Source: Acetobacteraceae bacterium
GTDB taxonomy: Bacteria > Pseudomonadota > Alphaproteobacteria > Acetobacterales > Acetobacteraceae
DNA length: 33,924 nucleotides
Assembly: GCA_027487385.1 (NCBI GenBank)
Contig: JAIYDS010000261.1
Coordinates: forward strand, 1-33,924
Direction: 5' to 3'
Made by a program: the position numbers and the translations under genes. Position 1 is the stretch's first letter; each line of letters opens with the position of its first letter. Below, piece by piece: positions 17,832 to 26,927 of the stretch. The notes beneath the pieces are model-generated. The model ran no database searches. It was not told the origin of the DNA and saw nothing but the letters and a program-made list of their open reading frames with translations.

Positions 17832-18824
17832 TTGTCCAACGCCCTCATCGGCCGCCGCGCCCTGGCCGGCCTGCTCGCCGCCCCGGCCCTCGCCCCTGGG
17901 CTGGCTTCCGCGCAGGAGGCCTATCCGAGCCGCCCCATGCGCTTCATCGTCCCCGTCGCCGCCGGCGGCTCGGCCGATGCCCAGGCCCGCCGCGTCGCCC
18001 AACGCCTGCAGGAGCGCTGGGGCCAGCCGGTCGTGGTGGAGAACCGGCCCGGCGCCAATGGCATCGTCGCCGTGCAGAATTTCCTCCAGGCGCCGCCCGA
18101 TGGGCATACGGTCTTCGCCACCCCCTCGGGCCCCATCGCCATCAACCCGAGCCTCTATCGCAACCTGCCCTATGACCCCTTCCGGGATTTCAGCTTCGCT
18201 TCGCTGATCAGCGTGATCCCGCTGGTGCTGGCGGTGCACCCCTCCGTGCCGGCGAACAACATGGCCGAGCTGGTGGCGCTGACGCGGCGCCAGGGCGCCG
18301 GCTTCGCCTTCGCCAATGCCGGCGTGGGCACGCCCTCGCATCTCTCCATCGCCATGTTCCGCAGCATGGCCGGCGGCGGGGACGTGACCTCGGTGCCCTT
18401 CGGCGGCTCGGCCCCGGGGCTGACCTCCATCGTCGGCGGTCAGACCCATGCGATGTTCGACGCGGCCGTCTCGATCGCCCCCTTCATCCGCGACGGGCGG
18501 CTGAAGGGCATTGGCGTGGCGCATTCCGAGCGCCTTTCCATGCTGCCCGACCTGCCGACGCTGGTGGAGCAGGGCGCGCCCAATTTCCTCTCCGCGACCT
18601 GGATGAGCCTTTGCACCCATGCGGCCACGCCGCGCGAGCGCACGGCACGGCTCTCGGCCGAGGTGGATGCCATCCTGGCCGAGCCCGCGCTGCGTGACCT
18701 GCTGACCAGCCAGGGGGCCTTCGTGCGCGGCGGCACGCCCGAGGATTTCGCGCGATTCGCCCGCGCCGAGGCGGAAAAATGGGGCCGCCTGGTGCGCGAG
18801 ACGGGCGCCAGCGTGGACGCCTGA
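17832..18824 (+). CDS. Bug-family solute-binding protein (TctC-like), second of two
   Basis: A 330-residue periplasmic receptor, the paralogue of the preceding gene and 86 bases downstream of it. It shows MRFIVPVAAGGSADAQARR, ENRPGANGIVAVQNF, GHTVFATPSGPIAINP, VPFGGSAPGLTSIVGGQTHAMFD, LPDLPTLVEQG and the ending EKWGRLVRE. No ATG lies near the signal peptide (SNALIGRRALAGLLAAPALA); the TTG at 17832 is chosen because GGGAG is eight bases upstream. A GTG at 17823 is also in frame but too near that site. The two receptors differ enough to bind different carboxylates. Confidence 0.9.
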   Translation: MSNALIGRRALAGLLAAPALAPGLASAQEAYPSRPMRFIVPVAAGGSADAQARRVAQRLQERWGQPVVVENRPGANGIVAVQNFLQAPPDGHTVFATPSGPIAINPSLYRNLPYDPFRDFSFASLISVIPLVLAVHPSVPANNMAELVALTRRQGAGFAFANAGVGTPSHLSIAMFRSMAGGGDVTSVPFGGSAPGLTSIVGGQTHAMFDAAVSIAPFIRDGRLKGIGVAHSERLSMLPDLPTLVEQGAPNFLSATWMSLCTHAATPRERTARLSAEVDAILAEPALRDLLTSQGAFVRGGTPEDFARFARAEAEKWGRLVRETGASVDA

Positions 18825-19036
18825 CGCGGCGGCGCCGGCAAGCGGCAGGCGCGGCTCATGCCGCATCCTGGGTCCACCGCCCATCGAGACCAAAGAGCTC
18901 CTGCGGATGGGGCCTCGGCCCAAGCTGCGGGAGGCCTTGCCTTTTCCCGTGCCTTGGATGCGCCCTCTCTCGATCCATTTGAACGCGGTTTGGCATAAGC
19001 TCCCTGGCGAAACACCAGGCCAGGAAAGACGCCACC
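18825..19036. other. 212-base intergenic stretch with no recognised element
   Basis: The gap between the second Bug gene and the uncharacterised gene at 19037 has no convincing reading frame, repeat or terminator. The last 60 bases include an A/T-richer patch (ATTTGAACGCGGTTTGGCATAAG, shown here only as CATTTGAAC and GGCATAAG) that may hold the promoter of the downstream gene, but no spacing of -35 and -10 elements fits well. Confidence 0.4.
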
Positions 19037-19693
19037 ATGCCCTTCACCGAGCAAGACCGGGACGCCCTGGTCAATACACCCCTGCTCTTCCTCGATGGGG
19101 TCGCGCTACAGGTCAGCAACAGCTGCTACAGGCCACTCTCCGCGGGCCGGCCCGACCGGCTGACGCTGGACGAATACCCCGCCATGACGGCCTATCGGCT
19201 GCGGATCGTCAACGGCGACGTGCACATGAACCAGATTCGCTGCTTCATGCTGCGCCAGGCGGAAGGCGGGGACGCCGTGACCTTCGAGGCCTATCTGGCC
19301 GAATATCAGAGCGGCCGCACGCCGCTGACGGTGCTGGGCACTCGCGCCCAGCTCTGCTTCACGGCCAACATGAACGGCTGCACCTTCGGCATCGGCCACC
19401 AGGCGACACCGGAATCCGGACTGGTCGTCACCCATTCCAACAGCCGGGGCGGCGGCTCGCAGGAGGCCAACATCGCGCGGCAGCGGCGCCTGGCCAGCCT
19501 CGTCGTCGGCCCGGGCGGGGTCCTGTTCGAGCCCGAGCACTACCGGACGAACGAGAAGAACTCGATCACCTTCGGGTATCGCAGCCCCGGGCAGCGCTGG
19601 CGCTTCGCCTCGCTGGCCTATCGCGTCTGGCCCGGCAACCGGATCACCAGCTATGGGGTCCGGAACATCGTCACCAACCAGGTGCAGCTCTAG
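19037..19693 (+). CDS. uncharacterised protein with a CNF/BLF1/CheD-like Cys-His pattern
   Basis: A 218-residue protein with no signal peptide or membrane helix. AGGAAAG lies about nine bases before the ATG. The middle holds ANMNGCTFGIG (C115) followed 18 residues later by VVTHSNS (H133). A Cys after a short strand (LSGC/NGCT) followed 12-18 residues later by a His at a strand end is the catalytic arrangement of the CNF1/BLF1/CheD glutamine-deamidase fold. The C-terminal part (NSITFGYRSPGQRWRF, then RITSYGVRNI) looks like further beta strands. The relation is a pattern match only, with no toxin-delivery domain. It is convergent with the CBS gene 19 bases away. Confidence 0.68.
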   Translation: MPFTEQDRDALVNTPLLFLDGVALQVSNSCYRPLSAGRPDRLTLDEYPAMTAYRLRIVNGDVHMNQIRCFMLRQAEGGDAVTFEAYLAEYQSGRTPLTVLGTRAQLCFTANMNGCTFGIGHQATPESGLVVTHSNSRGGGSQEANIARQRRLASLVVGPGGVLFEPEHYRTNEKNSITFGYRSPGQRWRFASLAYRVWPGNRITSYGVRNIVTNQVQL

Positions 19694-19712
19694 GCCGGCA
19701 CCGCGCCGTGGC

Positions 19713-20171
19713 TCAGGCCACCCGGCCGAGCGCATAGCCGCGCCCGATGACATAGGCCTGGAGCGATTCCACATCGCTCTGCTGGCTGGTGATGCGGTAG
19801 CGCACCAGATCCCGGATGGAGACGATGCCGCAGAGGCGCCGCGCCCCATCCACCACGGGCAGGTGTCGGAAATAGCCGGAATCCATCACCTCCATCGCCT
19901 CCTGCACGGAGGTATCGGCGGTGACGACCTGCACCTCATGCGTCATCAGCGCGGCGACGCGCAGATCGAGCAGGCCGGCGCCATGCTGCGTCAGGCCGCG
20001 CACCACATCGCGCTCGCTGAGGATGCCGACCAGGCGGCCCGCCTCGTCACACACCACGACGGCGCCGATGCGCTGGCGGGAGATGATCTCCGCCGCCTCC
20101 GCCACCATGGAGTCCGGGAGGACGGAAATGACGGAGGAACCTTTTTGACGGAGAACGGCACCAACGGTCAT
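19713..20171 (-). CDS. two-CBS-domain protein
   Basis: A 152-residue cytoplasmic protein made of a tandem CBS pair (Bateman module). The first domain is about residues 10-62 (VISVLPDSMV to GILSERDVVRG) and the second about 74-131 (MTHEVQVVTAD to GIVSIRDLVRYR). CBS pairs bind adenine nucleotides and usually regulate a partner. The ERDVVR and IRDLVR ends supply the typical ribose/phosphate-contacting Arg-Asp. The start at 20171 has AAGGA seven bases upstream. No fused enzyme or neighbouring target is evident; similar stand-alone proteins are common in Rhodospirillales. Confidence 0.92.
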   Translation of the reverse strand: MTVGAVLRQKGSSVISVLPDSMVAEAAEIISRQRIGAVVVCDEAGRLVGILSERDVVRGLTQHGAGLLDLRVAALMTHEVQVVTADTSVQEAMEVMDSGYFRHLPVVDGARRLCGIVSIRDLVRYRITSQQSDVESLQAYVIGRGYALGRVA

Positions 20172-20310
20172 GGCTGCATCCTTGCGAGGTAGGAACGAAG
20201 TGCCGCTATACCTGATAGGGCGTGTCGGGCATCGGCAAATCGTTCCGGGTGGAGAAGACTTCATCCGCACCTCATGCCGTGCTTAGCTTCTGGCCGCTGA
20301 AGGGCCCCCC

Positions 20311-20940
20311 ATGCCGCTCACCATCGCCTGCCTGCACACCGCCCAGAGCAATGCGCCGCTCTTCGACGCCGCCGCCGAGGCCCTGCCGGGCGGCGCGCTG
20401 CGGCTGGCGCATCATGTTCGCGCCGATCTGCTGCGTGCGCCGACGCCAGACACCCTGGACGAGGCCGCATCCCTGCTGCGCCGTCTGGCGCAGGGTGCGG
20501 ATGCCGTGCTGCTCACCTGCTCCACCATCGGCGCCGCGGTGGGGCAGGTGGGCGAGGCCCCCTGCCCCGTGCTGCGCGCCGATGCCGCGTTGGCTGAAGC
20601 CGCCTGCCGCAGCGGCGGGCCGGTGCATGTCCTCTACGCGGCGCCCACCACGCGCGGGCCGACGGAAGCCCTGTTCGCCGCCGCGGCCGCGAAGACCGGG
20701 GCGCAGCTGGACCTGCGCTTCGTGGAGGGCGCCTGGGATCTGTTCCTGGCGGGTGACCTGCCGGGCTATCACGCGCGGATCGCCGCGGTGGCCCTGGGCC
20801 TGCCGGGCCGCGTCGCGCTGGCCCAGGCCTCCATGGCTCGGGCGGCGGCGCTGATGGAGGGGGCGCCACCGCTGACCGTGCCCACCATCGGCGTGATGGC
20901 CGCGGCGCGGGCGGCGGTGCGGGCGCGAAATCCGGGCTAG
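20311..20940 (+). CDS. aspartate/glutamate racemase-superfamily protein with one catalytic Cys
   Basis: A 209-residue protein of the Asp/Glu/hydantoin racemase fold. The first-half catalytic Cys is C70 in AVLLTCSTIGAAV. At the equivalent place in the second half, where racemases have a second Cys, the sequence is RVALAQASMARA with Gln/Ala/Ser. It therefore probably cannot do a two-base racemisation and may act as a decarboxylase or isomerase (as with single-Cys arylmalonate-decarboxylase or maleate-isomerase relatives) or be non-racemising. A ParA-like gene follows after 33 bases on the same strand. The substrate is unknown. Confidence 0.8.
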   Translation: MPLTIACLHTAQSNAPLFDAAAEALPGGALRLAHHVRADLLRAPTPDTLDEAASLLRRLAQGADAVLLTCSTIGAAVGQVGEAPCPVLRADAALAEAACRSGGPVHVLYAAPTTRGPTEALFAAAAAKTGAQLDLRFVEGAWDLFLAGDLPGYHARIAAVALGLPGRVALAQASMARAAALMEGAPPLTVPTIGVMAAARAAVRARNPG

Positions 20941-20973
20941 ACTGCGGCCTCACGATTCGCAGGAGGGCGGGAA

Positions 20974-21600
20974 TTGGCTTTCGTCATCGCCGTCGCGCAG
21001 CAGAAAGGGGGGGCTGGCAAATCCACCCTGGCCTCCAACCTGGCTGTCGCTTTGCTCCAGGGCGGCAAGCGCGTCGCGCTGCTCGACACCGACCCGCAGG
21101 CCAGCCTGACCCGCTGGCATTCCATCCGGCCGGAGACGGCGCCAAAGCTGATCTTCGAAGCGCCCTCCGGCTGGCGCGTCACCGGCGCCCTGGACAAGCT
21201 GCGCCGCACCACCGACTTCATCGTGACGGACACGCCGCCGCATGCCGATACGGACAGCAAGATCGCCATCCGCGCGGCGGATCTCGTGCTGATCCCGCTG
21301 CAAGCCTCACTGCCTGATCTCTGGGCCAGCGAGGCGACCATCGCCCTGGCCGAGGCCGAGAAGCGGCTGCATCGCCTGGTGCTGAACCGCCTGCCCGCTT
21401 CCGGCCGGCTGCGCGATGTGGTGATGGAAGAGCTGGCGCGCCGCAAGACGCCGGTGATGGCCGAGACGCTGGGCAATCGCTCCGCCTTCGCCGCCGCCTT
21501 CGCGCTGGGCCAGGGCGTGACCGAGAGTGCGGCGCGCAGCCCCGCCGCCGATGAAATCCGGGCGCTGGCGGCGGCACTCGGCATGTTGAAGGGCAAGTGA
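20974..21600 (+). CDS. ParA/MinD-family ATPase, orphan
   Basis: A 208-residue deviant-Walker P-loop ATPase with KGGAGKST at residues 11-18 and the DTDPQASLTRWH and VTDTPPHAD segments. It starts with TTG at 20974, preceded by AGGAGG (20961-20966); no ATG is near the conserved N-terminal strand. ParA proteins of this short class position plasmids, chemoreceptors or other cargo on the nucleoid. No parB, parS-like repeat or replication gene is adjacent, so this is a chromosomal orphan ParA of unknown cargo rather than a plasmid partition locus. The stop overlaps the start of the next gene (TGATG). Confidence 0.9.
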   Translation: MAFVIAVAQQKGGAGKSTLASNLAVALLQGGKRVALLDTDPQASLTRWHSIRPETAPKLIFEAPSGWRVTGALDKLRRTTDFIVTDTPPHADTDSKIAIRAADLVLIPLQASLPDLWASEATIALAEAEKRLHRLVLNRLPASGRLRDVVMEELARRKTPVMAETLGNRSAFAAAFALGQGVTESAARSPAADEIRALAAALGMLKGK

Positions 21601-22058
21601 TGTCGGCGCAGATCGCCTTCCTGCTGCATGTGGTCTTCGCGGTGCTCTGGGTGGGGGGCATGGCCTTCGCCATCCTGGCCCTGCGCCCGGCGCTGGCCGT
21701 GCTGGAGCCGCCGCAGCGCCTGGCCCTGATGGGCCGCGTGCACAAGCGCTTCTTCCTCATCGTCTGGCACGCCATGCCGATCGTGATGCTGAGCGGCTAC
21801 TATCTGCTGTTCGGCCATTATGGCGGCTTCCGCGGCGTGGGCTGGACGGTTCACCTCATGCACCTGACGGGGCTGCTGATGGCGGCCATCTACCTCGCCA
21901 TCTTCTTCGGCCCCTGGAAGGCGATGCGGGCGGCGCTGCTGGCGCAGGACCTGCCGGCCGCGGCGGCCGCCAATGACCGCATTCGCCTCCTGGTCACGGG
22001 CAATCTGGTGCTCGGCCTGCTGACGGTCGGCATTGCCGCTTGGGGACGCCTCGGTTGA
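21600..22058 (+). CDS. four-helix His-containing membrane protein, CopD/HemJ-like
   Basis: A 152-residue integral membrane protein with four predicted helices (about residues 6-27, 51-71, 84-104 and 131-149). Conserved-looking histidines lie in or at the helices: H10, H48, H57, H85 and H88. This layout fits the CopD-like/HemJ superfamily, in which such His residues bind copper or heme. The ATG at 21600 overlaps the parA stop by one base; a GTG one codon earlier is also in frame. A role in copper handling or in a porphyrin step is possible but cannot be told apart here. Confidence 0.75.
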   Translation: MSAQIAFLLHVVFAVLWVGGMAFAILALRPALAVLEPPQRLALMGRVHKRFFLIVWHAMPIVMLSGYYLLFGHYGGFRGVGWTVHLMHLTGLLMAAIYLAIFFGPWKAMRAALLAQDLPAAAAANDRIRLLVTGNLVLGLLTVGIAAWGRLG

Positions 22059-22480
22059 AGCACAATCTGACCATCCGCGATGATGACTACCCCGAGTTGG
22101 AGGCCGTCGCCGCCATCCAGCGGGGCCTGCACGGCTACAATCAGGAGCGCGGCGGGCCCTATGACCGCGAGCCGGTGACCGTGCTGGCGCGCGACGAGGA
22201 AGAGGTGGTGAAGGGCGGGCTGCTCGGCCTCACCTATTGGAACTGGCTCTTCATTGACTGGCTCTGGCTGGCGCAGGACCAGCGCGGCAAGGGGCTGGGC
22301 ACGGAATTGCTGAACCGGGCCGAGGCGGTGGCGCGCGCGCGCGGCTGCACCGATGCCTATACCGACACCTTCAGCTTCCACGCCCCGCATTTCTGGACGC
22401 GCAATGGCTGGGTGGAGGCGGGGCGGCTGGATGGCATGCCGCCGGGGCATGCGCGGATCTGGTATCGGAAGAAGCTCTAG
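22055..22480 (+). CDS. GNAT-family N-acetyltransferase
   Basis: A 141-residue acetyltransferase with the acetyl-CoA-binding motif [11 protein letters not shown] (motif A, about residues 77-88) following the LFIDWLWL strand. The C-terminal part [12 protein letters not shown] matches the motif B region that follows in this family. The TTG at 22055 overlaps the upstream stop (TTGA) and is chosen as a coupled start; an in-frame TTG at 22040 is an alternative. The acceptor is unknown. It is convergent with the amidohydrolase, and the stop codons of the two genes share the bases CTAG. Confidence 0.87.
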   Translation: MKHNLTIRDDDYPELEAVAAIQRGLHGYNQERGGPYDREPVTVLARDEEEVVKGGLLGLTYWNWLFIDWLWLAQDQRGKGLGTELLNRAEAVARARGCTDAYTDTFSFHAPHFWTRNGWVEAGRLDGMPPGHARIWYRKKL

Positions 22481-23343
22481 AAACCGCAGAGCTTCGCCGC
22501 ATTCTCGACCAGGATGCGGTGGCGGGTGGCTTCATCCGGCACCCAGTCGAAGAGCCAGTCCAGCAGCAGCCCGTCATCCAGCATCTCCGCCGGCGTCGGG
22601 AATTGCGTGTGCGGCCAGTCGGTGCCCCAGACGCAGCGCTCCGGCGCCGCTGCCACGAAGCGCCGGGCGATGGGCGTGAGGTCGGCATAGGGCGCGGCAC
22701 TCGCGCGGTAGCCACAGAGCTTCACATGCACGCGGCCGGTGTCGAGCAGGCGCAGGGCGGCGCCAAGCTCCGCGCCCTCCGGCCCATCGGCGGCCTTCAC
22801 GCCCGCCATGTGGTCCAGCACCAGCGGCACCGGCAATTGCGCCAGGCGCGGGGCGAGCGCCATCAGCACATCGCCCTTCATGTAGAGCTGGATGTGCCAG
22901 CCGAGATCGGCCACGCGGCGCGCCAGCGATTCCAGCTGATCCACCGGCGTGCCATTGCCGCTGACGGCGTTGAAGCGCACGCCCACCGCCCCCTCATCGG
23001 CCAGGCGCCGCAGCTCGGCCGGGCTCGCCGCATCATCCACCACGACGATGGCGCGGGCGCTGTCCTGGCCGAATTGCGCGACGGCATCCATCGTCACCGC
23101 ATTGTCGGTGCCATAGACGCTGGCCTGCACCACGACGCGGCGCGTCAGGCCGAGCGTCTTCGCCATGTCGAGATAATGCGCGATCAGCGCCGGCGGCGGC
23201 GTATAGGGCCGCGTCTCGCTCATCGGGAAGCGGTCATAGGGGCCGAAGATGTGGAAATGGCTGTCGCAGCTGCCTTCGGGCGCGCGCTGCCGGGGCGGGT
23301 TGGTCACCGCATTCGCGGGGGCGCAGGTGTAGGTCAGGTCCAT
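22477..23343 (-). CDS. amidohydrolase-2 family protein, LigI-like lactonase
   Basis: A 288-residue TIM-barrel hydrolase. The N-terminal [10 protein letters not shown] gives the HxH motif, LVLDHMAG a third metal-region His, and [13 protein letters not shown] the catalytic Asp. These features resemble 2-pyrone-4,6-dicarboxylate lactonase (LigI) and related amidohydrolase-2 proteins that open lactone rings of aromatic-degradation intermediates. The exact substrate is unproven. The start at 23343 (MDLTYTC) is chosen because the frame open upstream runs antisense through the divergent SDR gene. Confidence 0.87.
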   Translation of the reverse strand: MDLTYTCAPANAVTNPPRQRAPEGSCDSHFHIFGPYDRFPMSETRPYTPPPALIAHYLDMAKTLGLTRRVVVQASVYGTDNAVTMDAVAQFGQDSARAIVVVDDAASPAELRRLADEGAVGVRFNAVSGNGTPVDQLESLARRVADLGWHIQLYMKGDVLMALAPRLAQLPVPLVLDHMAGVKAADGPEGAELGAALRLLDTGRVHVKLCGYRASAAPYADLTPIARRFVAAAPERCVWGTDWPHTQFPTPAEMLDDGLLLDWLFDWVPDEATRHRILVENAAKLCGF

Positions 23344-23409
23344 GGGGTGAGATTGCGGGCAAGACGCACCCGGCGCAATCTGGCGGCACAGCATGCGGAA
23401 GGAAGCGCG

Positions 23410-24159
23410 ATGAGCAAAGTGGCGGTGGTGACGGGGGCGAGCACGGGAATCGGGCGCGCCGTGGCTCTGGGCCTGTTGAAGGCGGGCTATCGCGTGGCGC
23501 TGGCCGCGCGCCGCCAGGATGCGCTGGACGAAACGGCGCAGATGGCCGGCGCCCATTCTGGCAATGCCCTGCCGATGGCCACCGACGTCGCCTCGCCCGA
23601 TGGCGTGAACGCGCTCTTCGCCGCCGTGAAGGCCAAGTGGGGCCGCTGCGACCTGCTGTTCAACAATGCCGGCATGGGCGTGCAGGGCTATCTGCTGGAG
23701 GACCTGCCCGTGGAGAAGTGGCTGGAGGTGGTGAATGTGAACCTCACCGGCAGCTTCCTTTGCGCGCAGCAGGCCTTCCGCATGATGAAGGGGCAGACGC
23801 CGCAGGGCGGGCGCATCATCAACAATGGCTCGATCAGCGCGCACACGCCGCGGCCGGACAGCGTGGCCTATACGGCGACGAAGCACGCCATCACGGGGCT
23901 CACCAAGTCGCTGATCCTGGATGGGCGCAAGTACAACATCTCGGCCGGGCAGATTGATATCGGCAATGCGGCGACGAACATGACGGCCCGCATGCAGAAG
24001 GGCGTGAAGCAGCCCAATGGCGAGATGATGGTGGAAGCCACGATGGACGTTCAGAACGTGGCGAACGCCGTGCTGTTCATGGACAGCGTGACGCCCGAGG
24101 CGAATGTGCCCTTCCTGACGGTGAAGGCCTCGCTCATGCCCTGGGAAGGCCGGGGCTGA
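23410..24159 (+). CDS. short-chain dehydrogenase/reductase (SDR)
   Basis: A 249-residue classical SDR that oxidises or reduces an alcohol/ketone with NAD(P). It shows [10 protein letters not shown] (residues 8-17), NNAG in the fourth strand, and the catalytic Ser ([12 protein letters not shown]), Tyr and Lys in [20 protein letters not shown] lies about six bases before the ATG. It is divergent from the LigI-like gene, 66 bases away, so the two may serve the same catabolic route. The product is full length. A terminator follows. Confidence 0.93.
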   Translation: MSKVAVVTGASTGIGRAVALGLLKAGYRVALAARRQDALDETAQMAGAHSGNALPMATDVASPDGVNALFAAVKAKWGRCDLLFNNAGMGVQGYLLEDLPVEKWLEVVNVNLTGSFLCAQQAFRMMKGQTPQGGRIINNGSISAHTPRPDSVAYTATKHAITGLTKSLILDGRKYNISAGQIDIGNAATNMTARMQKGVKQPNGEMMVEATMDVQNVANAVLFMDSVTPEANVPFLTVKASLMPWEGRG

Positions 24160-24168
24160 GCCAAGTCC

Positions 24169-24214
24169 TGGGGTCTGGGGCCTCTCGGCCCCAGCCGCCG
24201 GAGGCCCATTTTTC
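24169..24214. terminator. terminator, half copy of the 10471-10560 palindrome
   Basis: CTGGGGCC (24175-24182) and GGCCCCAG (24187-24194) form a perfect eight-base stem with a four-base loop, followed by CCGCCGGAGGCCCATTTTTC. The block 24169-24207 matches 10516-10554 at all but one of 39 bases. The left outer arm of that larger palindrome is absent here, leaving only the inner hairpin and the right arm. It lies between the convergent SDR and alaS stops. Confidence 0.75.
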
Positions 24215-26857
24215 TTACGCCGTCGCCAACGCAATCTTCACCGCGGCCAGCGCTTCCTCGGCCTTATCCGCATCCGGCCCACCGGCCTGGGCCATATCCG
24301 GCCGCCCGCCGCCGCCCTTGCCGCCCACGGCGGCCGAGGCCGCGCGCACCAGCGCCACGGCATCGGCGCGGCCCTTGGCCACCTCGCCCACGCCGACCAC
24401 GATGCTGGCCTTGCCCTCGGCCGTGGAGACCAGCGCCACCACATCGGCGGCACCACCCTTGAGGATGGCTTCCGCCAGGCCCTTCAGCTCCTTGCCCGGC
24501 ATGTCGCCGAGGTCCCGCAGCGCCAGGCGCAGCCCGGCCACGGTTTCGACCTCGACGCCAGCCGTCGCCATCTTCTTGCGGGTCTCGGTGAGGTCCCGCT
24601 CCAGCTGGCGGCGATCCTCCACCAGCGCGGCCACGCGGGCCGGCAGGTCGGTGGGGCTAACCTTCAGCACGCTTGCGGCCTCTCGCAGCAGGCGGGATTC
24701 GGCCTCCATCGCGGCATAGGCGGTGGCCCCGGTGATCGCCTCGATCCGGCGCACGCCGGCTGCGACGGCGCCTTCGGAGACCAGGCGGAATAGGCCGATA
24801 TCGCCGGTGCGCTTCACATGCGTGCCGCCGCACAGCTCGATGGAGTAGTGGCCCTTGCGGTCCACCGCCTCCGGATCATGCCCCATGGCGACGACGCGAA
24901 CCTCCTCGCCATATTTCTCGCCGAACAGCGCCATGGCGCCCTCGGCCACGGCGGCATCGGGCGTCATCAGGCGGGTGGTGACCTCGGCGTTCTCACGGAT
25001 GCGGGCATTCACCTCGGCCTCGACCCAGGCGAGGTCCTCGGCGCCGATGGGCGTGGGCTGGGAGACGTCGAAGCGCAGGCGGTCGGGCGCCACCAGCGAT
25101 CCCTTCTGCGCGACATGCGTGCCCAGGCGCCGGCGCAGCGCCTCATGCAGCAGGTGGGTCGCGGAATGGTGGGCGCGGATGGCGCCACGGCGGCTGTGGT
25201 CCACCTCGGCGATCACCGCCTGGCCGACGCTCACATCGCCGCTTTCCACCTTGCCGATATGCACGAAAAGGTCGCCCAGCTTCCTCTGCGTGTCGCGGAT
25301 GCGGATCACCGCATCGCCCACGCGGATCACGCCCGCATCGCCCTGCTGGCCGCCGCTTTCGCCATAGAAGGGCGTCTGGTTCAGGATGATCGAGACGTCG
25401 CGACCCTGGGTCACGCTGTTCACCGAACCACCATCGGCGATGATGGCGGCGATGGTCCCCTCGGCGCGCTCGGTCGAATAGCCGAGGAATTCCGTGGCGC
25501 CGAGCTTCTCCTTCACATCGAACCAGAGCGTCTCGGTCGCCGCCTCGCCCGAGCCGGCCCAGGCGGCGCGGGCGCGCTTCTTCTGCTCGGCCATGGCGGC
25601 GTCGAAGCCCGCCACATCCACGGCGCGGCCCTCGGCGCGCAGCGCGTCCTGCGTCAGGTCCAAAGGAAAGCCATAGGTGTCGTAGAGGCGGAAGGCCACG
25701 TCGCCTGGCAGGGCTTCCTTGTCACCCAGCTTGGCCTTCTCCGCCTCCAGCAAGCCAAGGCCGCGATCCAGCAAGGTGCGGAAGCGCGTCTCCTCCAGCT
25801 TGAAGGTCTCGGTGATCAGCGAGGCCGCGCGCGAAAGTTCCGGATAGGCCGCGGCCATCTGCCGCTCCAGCGCCGGAAACAGGCGGTGCAGCAGGGGCTC
25901 GACCGCGCCCATCATGTGCGCGTGGCGCATGGCGCGGCGCAGGATGCGGCGCAGCACATAGCCACGGCCCTCATTGGAAGGCAGCACGCCATCGGCCATC
26001 AGGAAGGCGCCGGCGCGGAGGTGATCGGCCACGACGCGGTGCGAGGCGCGGAAGGGGCCATCCGGCTCCTGCCCTGTCAGATGGGCGCTTTCCAGGATGA
26101 TCGCGCGGAAGGTGTCGGTGTCGTAATTGTCATGCTTGCCCTGGAGGATGGCGGCGAAGCGCTCCAACCCCATGCCCGTGTCGATCGAGGGGCGGGGCAG
26201 CGGGTTCCTGGTGCCCTTGGGCTCCTCCAGGAACTGCATGAAGACCAGGTTCCAGATCTCGATGAAGCGGTCGCCATCCTGGTCGGCGCTGCCGGGCGGG
26301 CCGCCGAAGATCTTGTCGCCATGGTCGAAGAAGATTTCCGAGCAGGGGCCGCAGGGGCCGGTGTCGCCCATGCGCCAGAAATTGTCGTCGGTCGGGATGC
26401 GGATGATGCGGTCATCGCCGAGGCCCGCGATCTTCTTCCAGAAGCCCGCCGCCTGCTCATCCTCGGAATAGACGGTGACCAGCAGCCGCTCCTTCGGCAG
26501 GGCGAAATCCTTGGTGATCAGCGTCCAGGCGTGCTCGATCGCCTGTTCCTTGAAATAGTCACCGAAGGAGAAATTCCCCAGCATCTCGAAGAAGGTGTGG
26601 TGGCGCGCCGTGTAGCCGACATTGTCCAGGTCATTGTGCTTGCCGCCGGCCCGCACGCATTTCTGCGCGGTCGTCGCCGTCACATAGTCGCGCTTTTCCT
26701 GGCCGGTGAAGGTGTTCTTGAACTGCACCATGCCGGAATTGGCGAACATCAGCGTGGGGTCATTGCGCGGGACAAGCGGGCTGCTCTCCACCACGCGATG
26801 GCCATTGCGCGCGAAATAGCCGAGGAAAGTCGCGCGGATGTCGTTGCTGCTGCTCAT
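24215..26857 (-). CDS. alaS: alanyl-tRNA synthetase
   Basis: An 880-residue class II synthetase that charges tRNA-Ala and clears mischarged Ser/Gly. The N-terminal catalytic core shows [24 protein letters not shown] (broken here as [11 protein letters not shown]), the [11 protein letters not shown] signature and a C-terminal catalytic-core ending [10 protein letters not shown]. The editing domain carries HSATH and [13 protein letters not shown], the four-residue zinc site. The C-Ala/DHHA1 domain ends with [16 protein letters not shown]. The length is typical. No obvious Shine-Dalgarno precedes the ATG. It lies 70 bases downstream of the chemoreceptor gene. Confidence 0.98.
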   Translation of the reverse strand: MSSSNDIRATFLGYFARNGHRVVESSPLVPRNDPTLMFANSGMVQFKNTFTGQEKRDYVTATTAQKCVRAGGKHNDLDNVGYTARHHTFFEMLGNFSFGDYFKEQAIEHAWTLITKDFALPKERLLVTVYSEDEQAAGFWKKIAGLGDDRIIRIPTDDNFWRMGDTGPCGPCSEIFFDHGDKIFGGPPGSADQDGDRFIEIWNLVFMQFLEEPKGTRNPLPRPSIDTGMGLERFAAILQGKHDNYDTDTFRAIILESAHLTGQEPDGPFRASHRVVADHLRAGAFLMADGVLPSNEGRGYVLRRILRRAMRHAHMMGAVEPLLHRLFPALERQMAAAYPELSRAASLITETFKLEETRFRTLLDRGLGLLEAEKAKLGDKEALPGDVAFRLYDTYGFPLDLTQDALRAEGRAVDVAGFDAAMAEQKKRARAAWAGSGEAATETLWFDVKEKLGATEFLGYSTERAEGTIAAIIADGGSVNSVTQGRDVSIILNQTPFYGESGGQQGDAGVIRVGDAVIRIRDTQRKLGDLFVHIGKVESGDVSVGQAVIAEVDHSRRGAIRAHHSATHLLHEALRRRLGTHVAQKGSLVAPDRLRFDVSQPTPIGAEDLAWVEAEVNARIRENAEVTTRLMTPDAAVAEGAMALFGEKYGEEVRVVAMGHDPEAVDRKGHYSIELCGGTHVKRTGDIGLFRLVSEGAVAAGVRRIEAITGATAYAAMEAESRLLREAASVLKVSPTDLPARVAALVEDRRQLERDLTETRKKMATAGVEVETVAGLRLALRDLGDMPGKELKGLAEAILKGGAADVVALVSTAEGKASIVVGVGEVAKGRADAVALVRAASAAVGGKGGGGRPDMAQAGGPDADKAEEALAAVKIALATA

Positions 26858-26927
26858 GAAGGGCGCCTGAAAAGGAGGGTGGCGGGTGGATTACCGCGCC
26901 CCGCCTCCCCTCTCAATAGGCGCGGGG

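Noticed and set aside
20974..21600. Plasmid partition locus
   Set aside because: Only parA is present; there is no parB, parS-like iteron or replication gene and the surroundings look chromosomal.
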